A stretch of DNA of 40,670 nucleotides from Nitrospinae bacterium bin107 (GTDB lineage: Bacteria; UBA8248): NCBI GenBank assembly GCA_002238965.1, contig MPNJ01000028.1, forward strand, positions 1-40,670. Reading direction: 5' to 3'. A model generated the notes under the pieces. The model searched no databases. It was not told the origin of the DNA and saw only the letters and a list, made by a program, of their open reading frames with translations. The translations under genes and the position numbers were made by a program. Within the stretch, counting starts at the first letter, position 1, and the number at the start of each line of letters is the position of its first letter. Below are positions 1 through 7,196 of this stretch, piece by piece.

Positions 1-1
1 C

Positions 2-2050
2 CGTCGCGCCCGTCCCGCCCACCGTCGGCGTCAGCTTCACGTGCCTCACCGTGTTCGCTACCGTCGCGGTGTACGCCGTCCTCGAAGCCGAGAAGGCCGG
101 GGCCAGCGTCAGCGCCGAGTACGTCCCCCCCGCGCTCCCCGCCTTCGTCGCCGTCAGACCCGACAGGTCCGCGTCCGACGAGGGCGCCTCGCGCGTCACC
201 GTCACCGTGTAGGTCTTCTTCCTCGTCCGGTCCGCGGACGTCACCTCGACCTTGAGCGCGTTCGCGCCCACCGAGAGCGCTATGGCGCCGCTCGCCTGCC
301 CGCTCGCCACCGCCGTCAGGCTCGTCCCCTTGCCCACCTTCACCGTCGCGCCCGTCCCGTCCACCGTCGGCGTCAGCCACGCTTGCGCCATCGCGTAGGG
401 CACGGTGGCCGTGTAGCTCGTCGTGCCCGCCGAGAACGCGCCGATGTCCAGCGCGAAAGCGCCGATGTCCAGCGCCGAGGGCACGCCGCTCGCGCCGGTC
501 GCCACCCTCAGCCCCGCCAGGTCCGGCGACCCCGGCGGCCCCTGGCGCGTCACGAGCAGCGTGTATGTCCTAGTGTAGCGTTTGTCCTCCGCCGTCACCT
601 TGATCAAGATGGTGTTCACGCCCACCGCCAGCGGCACAAACAAGCCCGGGTCCTCGCCGTTCACCGTCACCCGCGCCAACCGGTTTTGCGGAGGAGGGTC
701 GAGGAAAATCTCGGCCACATCGTAGGGCGCCGTCCCCGTGTAGGTTTGCGTAGCCGCGTCGTACCCATCAAATGCGAACCTCTCCCTGGTATCATCGTCG
801 TCGATCGTGATCTGAACCGAGGTCACCCTGCCCGCAACATAGCCCGCGGGCAGCCTGGCCAAATCAATCGACACCGTGAACCTCTCGTCCTGGTAGTCGG
901 TGTCCTGTTGGGTGGCGACCGTGAATGTGGCTTCGGTTTGACCAGGTGCGACGCTAACGGAACCCCTGTCAAGAAAAGTTCGTGAAGCCGCAGCAATATC
1001 GGCCGACTCCGCCGAGTCCCGCGTCCACGTGAACGGGATTTTCACGGCGGACGAAGCCGCTTCAGACAGCGTCACCTTGAACGTGACACCCGAACCCTCC
1101 GTCACCCTTTTCACTCTCCCGGCGGAGGTCGACAGCGAGACCGTGGGATCCCCCGACGAAGTCCGCCGCGTCACCGTCACCGTGTAGGTCTTCTTCGTCG
1201 TCCCGTCTGCCGCCGTGACCTCGACCCTGAACTCGTTTTCGCCCACCGAGAGTTCGTTGACGAAAGAGCTGGTAGTGGAGCTAGTCCACATGGGCAGCGG
1301 GGTGGTCGACCCCTTCCTGAACACCCTCACCGTCGCATCCGGATCGTTGGGGCTGAAATGGAAAACCGGTATCATCCTATCATCCGACACCGCACCCTTC
1401 AGAATATCCCGCAAATGATTCGGCACCACCACCTTGTAGGACGTGGTGGTCGGCGAGAAGGTCTCCGGGTTCATACCCACGGGTTGGAAACCTTCTCGAA
1501 TATTGCCGGCGCTCACGACCAGTCTGGACAGCGTCGCGTCGGAGAACCCCCGCCGCCGCGTCACCGTCACCGTGTAGGTCTTCTTCGTCCTCCCGTCCGC
1601 CGCCGTGACCTCGACCTTGAGCGCGTTCGCGCCCTCCGAGAGCGCGATGGCCGCGCCCGCAGAGCCGCTCGCCAACGCCGTCAGGCTCGTCCCCTTGCCC
1701 ACCTCCACCGTCGCGCCCGACCCGTTCACCGTCGGCGTCAGCTTCACGTGCGTCACCGTGTTCGCTACCGTCGCAGTGTAGTACACCGTCGTCGAAGCCG
1801 AGAACGTCCCGGGATTCAGCGTCAGCGCCGAGTAGGTCCCGCCCGCACCCTCCGCCTTCGTCGCCGTCAGACTGCTCAGCGTCGCATCGGAGGACTCCTG
1901 CGCCTGCGCGGGCGTGAACGGACCGAACAGGCCTGGCAGCAGCGCGAGGACGAGAAGGAGACGGGAGAAGCGTGGGCGGAAACGCCCGCGGCGCGGGTCA
2001 GGCCTGCGCGGGGAGTCTGCCGATGGCGCCGGCCGGCGCTGCGCGCTCAT
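2..2050 (-). CDS. Secreted cadherin-like/Calx-beta repeat surface protein (C-terminus cut by window edge)
   Basis: An open frame of 683 codons runs leftward from ATG 2048-2050 off the window edge. Residues 1-50 form a long, Arg-rich n-region, a hydrophobic core (LLLVLALLPGLFG) and an AQA cleavage site, a Sec signal peptide. The mature part is a string of cadherin-like beta-sandwich domains, each ending in KTYTVTVTR or a variant and containing the GANALKVEVT strand. A Calx-beta-type domain (EGSGVTFKVTLSEAASSAV ... ITIDDDD) lies between the second and third. The first and last repeats are nearly identical in DNA, so the array probably grows and shrinks by recombination. One repeat carries a 21-bp internal tandem duplication (LDIGAFA/LDIGAFS). 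The start is supported by AGGAAGAG six bases upstream and an in-frame TAA at 2105-2107. Family knowledge suggests an extracellular adhesin or scaffold; no catalytic domain or anchor is visible in the part present. Confidence 0.82.
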   Translation of the reverse strand, partial: MSAQRRPAPSADSPRRPDPRRGRFRPRFSRLLLVLALLPGLFGPFTPAQAQESSDATLSSLTATKAEGAGGTYSALTLNPGTFSASTTVYYTATVANTVTHVKLTPTVNGSGATVEVGKGTSLTALASGSAGAAIALSEGANALKVEVTAADGRTKKTYTVTVTRRRGFSDATLSRLVVSAGNIREGFQPVGMNPETFSPTTTSYKVVVPNHLRDILKGAVSDDRMIPVFHFSPNDPDATVRVFRKGSTTPLPMWTSSTTSSFVNELSVGENEFRVEVTAADGTTKKTYTVTVTRRTSSGDPTVSLSTSAGRVKRVTEGSGVTFKVTLSEAASSAVKIPFTWTRDSAESADIAAASRTFLDRGSVSVAPGQTEATFTVATQQDTDYQDERFTVSIDLARLPAGYVAGRVTSVQITIDDDDTRERFAFDGYDAATQTYTGTAPYDVAEIFLDPPPQNRLARVTVNGEDPGLFVPLAVGVNTILIKVTAEDKRYTRTYTLLVTRQGPPGSPDLAGLRVATGASGVPSALDIGAFALDIGAFSAGTTSYTATVPYAMAQAWLTPTVDGTGATVKVGKGTSLTAVASGQASGAIALSVGANALKVEVTSADRTRKKTYTVTVTREAPSSDADLSGLTATKAGSAGGTYSALTLAPAFSASRTAYTATVANTVRHVKLTPTVGGTGAT

Positions 2051-2062
2051 GCCGGACTCTTC

Positions 2063-2104
2063 CTGGATGCTGGATGCTGGATGCTGGATGCTGGATGCTG
2101 GATT
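2063..2104. repeat. Heptanucleotide tandem repeat, five perfect units plus one variant
   Basis: Five perfect CTGGATG units (2063-2097) are followed by CTGGATT (2098-2104). On the minus strand the array reads CATCCAG and abuts the AGGAAGAG ribosome-binding site of the surface-protein gene. A second possible start, ATG at 2142-2144 with AGGGAG upstream, lies on the far side of the array and is presently one base out of frame with the main gene. Similar CATCCAG runs occur widely as non-coding microsatellites, so the array need not be functional. Confidence 0.9.
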
Positions 2105-2307
2105 TTAACCCATGGCGCCGGCGGTTGCAAGCATTTCGAATCATCTCTTTTCTCCCTTGCGTGCTCAGGGTTTGCCGACCGGGCATAGTTGCGTTTCCGG
2201 CACGCGCCAAGGCAGGAAGCCCACTCTTCCCGATGGTCCTCGTACACTGCTTCCAGATTCACATTCGATTATACATATTATCCATTGCGTATCTTATGTA
2301 TGTACTT

Positions 2308-2336
2308 ATCATAACATTATTATCGTGTAAATTCAA
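2308..2336 (-). promoter_or_regulatory. Candidate sigma70-type promoter for the surface-protein gene
   Basis: Read on the minus strand: TTGAAT (2331-2336), a 17-base spacer, then TATGAT (2308-2313), inside the most AT-rich stretch of the region. Transcription would begin near 2301 and leave a leader of about 250 bases containing the heptamer array. Pattern match only. Confidence 0.42.
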
Positions 2337-2513
2337 ATTTTTTTACGTATTTCACGCTCCCGTGAGGGAGGAGAGATGGACGGAAACAAGGAGACGGGGC
2401 GCATCCCGGGGCCGAACACTGCGAGCCCGGGGCCCCGCTACCCGAGGTGGTCGAACCGGACGGGTCCGGGGAGTTCCTCGCCTCGGAGCCGGGACCTTCG
2501 CTCCCGGGGATTG

Positions 2514-2690
2514 TTTCGTCACGATGCCGAAGGACGGGTTGCGTAACGATTCGGCGGCAGTCTGATGGCCGCCTTGAAACCGGCGTCTATATGAAGTTTT
2601 GTCCGAAAGGAGTCAGGCTGGCGCAGCGCCCTCACCGCTTCGGCAGCAGCAGGAGATTCAGGTGGTCCCGGTGAATCAGCAGCATTCTCG
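2514..2690. repeat. Diverged dispersed repeat, copy A
   Basis: Alignable by eye over about 170 bases with 4304-4476. Shared blocks include ATTCGGCGGCAG, TGATGGCCGC, GAAAGGAGTC and GTGAATCAGCAGCATTCTC, in the same order and spacing. On the minus strand both copies carry a short frame beginning MLLIH, which is too short and too decayed to call a gene. Origin unknown: remnant of a small mobile element or of a lost coding sequence. Confidence 0.7.
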
Positions 2691-2813
2691 CGCCGCTTGA
2701 CACCGGGCCTTCGGAATCGCTAGCTTGAATCCGCAGCCCGTCCCGCCTGTTTCCACCGCCCCCGGAATTTTTTACTCTCCACGCAGCGAGGTTCCGTTCT
2801 CGAAGGGGGCGGC

Positions 2814-3794
2814 ATGAACATCAAAAAGAATTTTTTGAGCCGTATCGCGCGTCGCAAGAGCGCCGCACAGGCTGAACCGGAGGAGGGGTATGAGATCCCG
2901 CCTCCGGCGGCCATCGAATCGAGCGTTCCTTATGCGACGGGAAATTCTGAGGACAAGGAGCCTGGTTCGCATCAGGAACTGGAACTGATCGCTTCCGGAG
3001 AGCCTGCGCCAACCGGTTCGGCGAACCGCGTGGACGCGGTTGATGGCGGCGATGCGCCCGCCCTCGAGGCATTGGCCGGGCCGGTCACGGATGAGTCGCC
3101 GGATGCGCCCGAGCCGCCTCGTGAAGCAGCGCCGTATGAGGAATATGGCCTCGACCTGGAGTTGCTGAGCGGGACGGAATCAGAAGTGTCGCGGCGAGAA
3201 ACGGAGTCGTCTCACGACGATGAAGTCGCGTCCCCGGAAGCAGCCGATAACGTCGCGGAGGCGTCTGCGCCCGAAGCGGGAGTGCCGCAGGAGACCGAGC
3301 CTGGGACCATGGACGAAATCGCTCAGGTGGTGGTGGAACCCCTGGCGCCGGTCACGGGTGAGTCGCCGGATGAGGCCGTGCTTTCTCGAGATCCCAATCC
3401 GGATGAAGGATACGGCGATGACTTCGAGGCATTGGCTGTGGCTGTCTCGGATGAATCTGCTGACGCGCCCGGGACGGAGGTCGTTCAGGAGAACGAACCC
3501 GAAGCTGTCGATGACGCCGTTGCCGAGGATGAGGAGACACGAACGGCGTCGGTTTTGCAAGATTCGCCGGATGAATCCCCGGGACCCGCTCTCGCGGAAA
3601 ACGGTATTTTCCCCCTCGTGCGGGACGCTCGCGGCGTCTGGCGGCCCGGCAAGGGATTCAGCCGGGACGAATTGCGCGAAGCGGGCCTGAGCCTCGCCGA
3701 TGCCGCGCGCCTGCATATCCGCTTCGACAAGCGTCGCCGCAACACGCACCCGGTGAACGTCGCATCCCTCGAACAAGCGAAGAGCGGCGTTTGA
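2814..3794 (+). CDS. Acidic disordered protein with C-terminal eL13-like segment
   Basis: 326 residues; ATG start with AGGGGG seven bases upstream. After a short basic N-terminus (MNIKKNFLSRIARRKS), residues about 20-255 are Glu/Asp/Pro/Ala/Ser-rich with loosely repeated acidic modules (DESPDAPEPPRE, ESPDEAVLSRDPNPDEGY) and look unfolded. Residues about 264-323 are different: WRPGKGFSRDELREAGLS, then DAARLHIRFDKRRRNTHP, which matches the GRGFSxxELxxAGxxxxxARxxGIxxDxRRRN pattern of ribosomal protein eL13 (L13e), a family of eukaryotes and archaea. The basic tail could bind RNA or ribosomes while the acidic arm acts as a linker, but that is inference. No membrane segment or signal peptide. It stands alone, 32 bases before a broken hicB-like gene. 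The gene is confident; the domain match rests on motif reading. Confidence 0.75.
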   Translation: MNIKKNFLSRIARRKSAAQAEPEEGYEIPPPAAIESSVPYATGNSEDKEPGSHQELELIASGEPAPTGSANRVDAVDGGDAPALEALAGPVTDESPDAPEPPREAAPYEEYGLDLELLSGTESEVSRRETESSHDDEVASPEAADNVAEASAPEAGVPQETEPGTMDEIAQVVVEPLAPVTGESPDEAVLSRDPNPDEGYGDDFEALAVAVSDESADAPGTEVVQENEPEAVDDAVAEDEETRTASVLQDSPDESPGPALAENGIFPLVRDARGVWRPGKGFSRDELREAGLSLADAARLHIRFDKRRRNTHPVNVASLEQAKSGV

Positions 3795-3826
3795 GGGGCA
3801 TGAACCAGCACTAAAAGGGAGCAACG

Positions 3827-4087
3827 ATGAGCGAATCAGTATTGGAATTCTATAATTATCACGGACCCACCGGATGCGACGAGGAAAAATGAGACCCTGC
3901 ATGGCAAGGGTTTCCCCGCGTACGGGATTTGATTGCATACGAAGCCGAAACCGCCAAAGAGTTGAAGAAGGCGTTTCAGGATTCGGTGAACACGTATATA
4001 CGCGGCCATACACGTCTGCGGTCCGCTCTTTCACCCTGCGACAGAACAATTAGGGGTCGGCGCAACACAGTTGGGATTCGGTCGTGA
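3827..4087 (+). pseudogene. Broken hicB-like antitoxin gene
   Basis: From ATG 3827 (AGGGAG six bases upstream) the frame reads MSESVLEFYNYHGPTGCDEE, then an in-frame TGA at 3890-3892. It continues in the same frame with RVRDLIAYEAETAKELKKAF and QDSVNTYI. This matches the HicB fold (Y-x-G-x-x-G near the N-terminus, then RDxxxYEGxTxxELxxAFxxSVxxY). After about 4005 the sequence stops resembling HicB: the DNA-binding C-terminus is missing and the sequence runs into repeat-like DNA at 4014. The premature stop, lost core segment and lost tail make this a pseudogene. No hicA toxin gene is visible on either side. Confidence 0.68.
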
Positions 4088-4559
4088 GGTGATAGAGCGG
4101 ACCGCAGAATCAACCGGGTCGAGCTTGAAAGCGGGTTCACGGACATGATGACCAAGTTGAGAATGCCGACAGTTTACCGCAACTGTTCGATTCTCATGTT
4201 ACCGTTGTATTGCGAAAACACTGGGGCGAGACGACCACGCTTGGACAAGATAACGGATTGCTGCCTGCCCCGACACCATCATCACCCCGCGACCGAACGA
4301 ATCCGGTTTCCCACGACTCGGCCCTACCGGGTAACCATTCGGCGGCAGGGTGATGGCCGCGCCAAAACCGGTGCCAACATGAAGTATGTCAGAAAGGAGT
4401 CGAACCAGCGCCTTACCCTCACTACTTCGACAGTGGTAGGATATTCAGGTACTCCCAGTGAATCAGCAGCATTCTCACTGACCTTGGGAGACATTGACCC
4501 GCGTCGTTAACACTCACTCAGGAGAGTCTGTGGTCCGCTCAATCACCCCACGACCGAAT
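4076..4559. mobile_element. 484-bp MITE-like element with 33-bp terminal inverted repeats
   Basis: The left end (4076-4108) begins ATTCGGTCGTG and ends GCGGACCGCAGA. The right end (4527-4559) is its reverse complement with three mismatches in 33 bases. The interior carries no transposase and no convincing gene, but contains copy B of the dispersed repeat. No clear target-site duplication is seen (flanks TTGGG and GCTTA). A further partial copy of the same terminal motif lies just outside at 4014-4047 in the opposite orientation, and another inside near 4279-4300, suggesting nested or repeated insertions. A non-autonomous transposable element is the simplest reading. Confidence 0.55.
4304..4476. 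repeat. Diverged dispersed repeat, copy B
   Basis: Partner of 2514-2690, same orientation, lying inside the inverted-repeat-bounded element. The best conserved part is the 3' block ending GAATCAGCAGCATTCTC (4460-4476). Confidence 0.7.
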
Positions 4560-4696
4560 GCTTACCCTACCGGTTGCCGACAGGCGCACCCCTGGATACG
4601 CGCGAGTTGTAATGAATCCGCTTGCGTATTGATTACATTTATTTTAATGACTTTGTAACTAGTTTAAAAACAATAACATAATTTTTATATTCTGGA

Positions 4697-4731
4697 TATT
4701 TCGATAAATTCACGGGGTATTTCGATAAATT
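4697..4731. promoter_or_regulatory. Two tandem operator-like sites
   Basis: TATTTCGATAAATT occurs at 4697-4710 and again, identically, at 4718-4731, exactly 21 bases apart (two helical turns), in a markedly AT-rich stretch. Spacing on one face of the helix is typical of a protein-binding array. No gene starts nearby, so its target may have been lost. Confidence 0.4.
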
Positions 4732-4859
4732 TCCGGCAAATAATTTGCTCTGGATTGGGCGCAGAAGTAGCGACGCAGGGGCATTCTGACATGAACCGCG
4801 ACTCCCCCGATGACGGCAAATGCGGGGATTTGCGCGCCCCCATCCGGCGCGGGAAGGGT

Positions 4860-6077
4860 CTACATGGCGCCCGCGAAGGCCTCTCCCGCGAGGAGTCCGC
4901 CGAGCTTCAAGCGCGTCGTGTCGTTCAGCCCGTCGATGTGGTAGCACATCATCGCGTCGCGCAGGTGGCGCTCGGCCGGATGGGTGTCCATATAGCCGTT
5001 GCCGCCGAAGATGTTCATCCCCTTGATGCAGACCTGGGGCGCCATCTCAGAGGCGAACAGGGCGGCGCGCATGCCCTCCTTGTGGTCGTATTCGTCGTCC
5101 CCCGCCGTATCCGCGTGCCAGGCCGCGCGCCAGACGGTGTCCCGCGCGACGGTGATGTTCACGTACATGTCGGCGAGAATCTCGCGAATCCGCGCGTGCT
5201 CGATGATGGGCTTTCCGCCCTGCACGCGCTCCCTCGCGTAGGCGTGGGCGTCCTCGAAGGCAGCGCGCGCGATGCCGACGCCGAAGGTGGCCGTGGTCGG
5301 CGAGTGGCGCGAGAAGACGCGGGCCATATAGGGCAGGCCGCCGTCCACCTCGCTAAGGCGCCATTTATCAGGCACTTCGGCGTTCTCGAAGATGAGCTCG
5401 CCGTTCATCAAGAGCCGCGCGCCGAGCTTGCCGTGGATGATTCCGTGCCGGAAGCCGGGTATCTCGTCCGTCATGATGAACATGGTGGTTCCCTCGTTGA
5501 CGGGGACGTTCGGGTTGGTCCTCGCCACGATGAAATTGATGTTGCTCATCGACGCGCAGGCGATGAAGTGCTTCTTCCCGTTCAGTATCCAGGTATCGCC
5601 CTGCCTGACGGCCGAGAGGCGCGCGCCGCCGTCGACGTTCGTGGCGGGCATGATGTTGTCCGTACCCGCCTGGGGCTCCGTCATGCCGATGGCCATGGTG
5701 GAGGTGTCCACGTCCATGTAGCGGGGCAGGAACTCCGCGCGCTGCTCCTCGGTGGTGAAGTGGCAGAGCATCTTGGCGAGCTTCCAGTTCTGGTGGATGA
5801 CGGAGGCGAAGCCCGCCTCGCCCTGGAAAAGCTCCTCCAGCAGGACCACGTGGGCGAATATGCCGAAACCCTCCCCGCCCATCTCCCTGGGCGTCGTGAG
5901 CGTCCGGATGCCCGCCGCGGAGGCCTTTCTGAGCGCATCCAGGGGAAAGGGACTCGTCGGATCGATGCCGTTCTGGCGGTCCCATTCGGCCGCATAGGGC
6001 CGTATTTCGTTTTTCGAGAATTCAGCAATCTTGCTCTGCCAGGCTTTCAGTTCGTCGTCCAGAATATAATCAACCAT
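4860..6077 (-). CDS. Acyl-CoA dehydrogenase-like flavoprotein
   Basis: 405 residues, the usual length for a soluble FAD acyl-CoA dehydrogenase. Visible family features: the FAD/substrate segment AIGMTEPQAGTDNI, then a middle beta-domain (NGKKHFIACASMSNINFIVA), then the C-terminal helical domain with INxFGGNGYM-type sequence (GMNIFGGNGYMDTHPAERHL). At the position of the usual catalytic Glu (YEGT motif) this protein has Asp382 (HIDGLND), and no Glu is evident at the alternative helix-G site. Asp at that position is known in nitroalkane oxidase, a non-dehydrogenase member of the superfamily, so the reaction is uncertain. GAGGGAG lies five bases before ATG. It follows the 3-hydroxyacyl-CoA dehydrogenase gene by 22 bases and is surely cotranscribed with it. 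Role in CoA-thioester catabolism is inferred. Confidence 0.85.
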   Translation of the reverse strand: MVDYILDDELKAWQSKIAEFSKNEIRPYAAEWDRQNGIDPTSPFPLDALRKASAAGIRTLTTPREMGGEGFGIFAHVVLLEELFQGEAGFASVIHQNWKLAKMLCHFTTEEQRAEFLPRYMDVDTSTMAIGMTEPQAGTDNIMPATNVDGGARLSAVRQGDTWILNGKKHFIACASMSNINFIVARTNPNVPVNEGTTMFIMTDEIPGFRHGIIHGKLGARLLMNGELIFENAEVPDKWRLSEVDGGLPYMARVFSRHSPTTATFGVGIARAAFEDAHAYARERVQGGKPIIEHARIREILADMYVNITVARDTVWRAAWHADTAGDDEYDHKEGMRAALFASEMAPQVCIKGMNIFGGNGYMDTHPAERHLRDAMMCYHIDGLNDTTRLKLGGLLAGEAFAGAM

Positions 6078-6099
6078 GTCGGCTCCCTCGCAAGAAGGT

Positions 6100-7074
6100 T
6101 CACGAACCTGAATTTCGCTTCGGTGTCTTCTCCAACCCCTTGTTTTTCCGGTATATACGAATCAACTCCGCATCCCGCGCCCGCGCCGCCTCCCGGGCCG
6201 ATTCCTCCGTCCATTTATAAAACCCCTCGCCGCTCTTGATGCCGAGCAGGTTCTTCTCGATCATCTCGTCCACAAAGGGGCTGGGTTCCGCCCGGTGGTC
6301 CAGGGAGGGCTGAATATGCCGGTGCACGTCGCGCAAAACGTCCATCCCCGAGAAATCATTGAGCTTGCACAACCCCAAGGCCGGAAAGAGAGGGGCGATC
6401 GAGCGCCATACGGCATCGACGTCTTCGGGGCGCGCGTAGCCCTTCTCCACGATATGAAAGGCCTCGCGCCTGAGCGCCGTCGTGAGCCTCACCCCGATGT
6501 GCCCGGGCACTTCCCGGCACACGATGGGTTCCTTTCCCGCTATTTCGAGCAACTCGCACGTGATCCGCGTCGTGTCCGGACTCGTCCGGCGGCCGGCCAC
6601 CACTTCCACGACGGGTATGAGATGAGGCGGGGTGTAATTGTGCGTGACGATGCAGCGCTCGGGGTGAGTCGTTCGCGCGGAAATATCTGTCATCCCCAGG
6701 CCCGAGGTTTCGCTCGCCAATATCACGTCGGGCGGAGCAATTGCGTCCATCTTCTCGAAAACTTCCTGCTTGAGCGATATAATTTCACTCACCGCCTCGA
6801 CGACGAAATCACCGCCCTGGACGGCTTCGTGAAAGTCCTGCGTTTGGGTGATGCGCTCTGAAATTTCGCGCGCGTCTGAATCACCCAACGCTTCCGCATC
6901 GACAAGAATATCAAGGCTTTTTGCGATTTCAGCGCGCGCGCGGGCCGCGCTCTCCGGGCTTCGGTTGAACGTGATAACGCTATAATTCGCCAAAGCGAAC
7001 TGCAACGCCACGCCCCGGCCCACGTATCCACCCCCGATGACAGCGACGTTTCGGATATCGCTTGTCTCGCGCAT
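6100..7074 (-). CDS. 3-hydroxyacyl-CoA dehydrogenase family protein
   Basis: 324 residues. The N-terminal Rossmann fold has G14-G-G-Y-V-G19 (NAD binding), and His145 (THNYTPPH) with Glu157 (VVEVV) form the His-Glu pair of the family. The C-terminal dimerisation domain ends in SGEGFYKW. Family members oxidise 3-hydroxyacyl-CoA (for example 3-hydroxybutyryl-CoA) to 3-oxoacyl-CoA with NAD+. Two deviations: the usual PGFIVNR motif reads PGHIGVR, so the catalytic Asn is Val, and SNTS reads SETS. The substrate may therefore be atypical (lambda-crystallin and gulonate dehydrogenase relatives also use this fold). GGGAG lies five bases before ATG. First gene of a two-gene operon with the downstream acyl-CoA dehydrogenase-like gene; divergent from the kelch lipoprotein. 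Confidence 0.85.
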   Translation of the reverse strand: MRETSDIRNVAVIGGGYVGRGVALQFALANYSVITFNRSPESAARARAEIAKSLDILVDAEALGDSDAREISERITQTQDFHEAVQGGDFVVEAVSEIISLKQEVFEKMDAIAPPDVILASETSGLGMTDISARTTHPERCIVTHNYTPPHLIPVVEVVAGRRTSPDTTRITCELLEIAGKEPIVCREVPGHIGVRLTTALRREAFHIVEKGYARPEDVDAVWRSIAPLFPALGLCKLNDFSGMDVLRDVHRHIQPSLDHRAEPSPFVDEMIEKNLLGIKSGEGFYKWTEESAREAARARDAELIRIYRKNKGLEKTPKRNSGS

Positions 7075-7096
7075 AATGGCTCCCGGTATGGAATGT

Positions 7097-7111
7097 ACTC
7101 AAGGTATGAGT
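7097..7111. promoter_or_regulatory. Inverted repeat in divergent promoter region
   Basis: ACTCA-5-TGAGT, 23 bases upstream of the 3-hydroxyacyl-CoA dehydrogenase start. It sits where a repressor of the minus operon would bind. Short and unverified. Confidence 0.25.
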
Positions 7112-7196
7112 GAAAATGTATCACAGGCGCGTTTCCGAGGCCATGAGGGCTACTCGAAGTCTGCCGTGCGAATAACGGATAGCCAAGGGAGTATTG

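Larger units (their letters stand above)
2105..2813. other. Intergenic region between divergent genes
   Basis: No convincing gene. It holds the leader of the minus-strand surface-protein gene (2105-2300), an AT-rich promoter stretch (2255-2350), a GC-rich stretch rich in short C and G runs (2395-2520), and one copy of a diverged dispersed repeat (2514-2690). Short open frames here have no recognisable product. Confidence 0.6.
4088..4859. other. Gene-free stretch between the hicB remnant and the acyl-CoA dehydrogenase-like gene
   Basis: Contains most of the inverted-repeat-bounded element, dispersed repeat copy B, an AT-rich stretch (4620-4735) with the tandem operator-like sites, and a weak hairpin (4816-4833, GCAAAT/ATTTGC, no T-run). 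A 121-codon open frame at 4145-4510 lies across the repeats and has no protein-like character. Confidence 0.6.

Noticed and set aside
2063-2104. Short tandem repeats as a possible CRISPR array
   Set aside because: Units are 7 bases without spacers; no CRISPR array or cas gene is visible anywhere in the window.
41-2188. Arg/His-rich open frames on the plus strand
   Set aside because: They are antisense to the secreted repeat protein; the composition (runs of R, H, P) is typical of shadow frames in GC-rich DNA.
3180-4049. 289-codon minus-strand frame opposite the eL13-like gene
   Set aside because: Arg-rich, no domain, spans two unrelated plus-strand features, no convincing ribosome-binding site.
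4145-4510. 121-codon plus-strand frame
   Set aside because: Covers the interior of the inverted-repeat element; no protein-like pattern, and the same DNA recurs as a decayed repeat elsewhere.
4816-4833. Hairpin GCAAAT/ATTTGC as terminator of the acyl-CoA dehydrogenase-like gene
   Set aside because: Only six pairs and no T-run in the direction of transcription.
4755-6239. 494-codon plus-strand frame
   Set aside because: Exact antisense of the acyl-CoA dehydrogenase-like gene; composition rich in V, H, R and D is that of a shadow.
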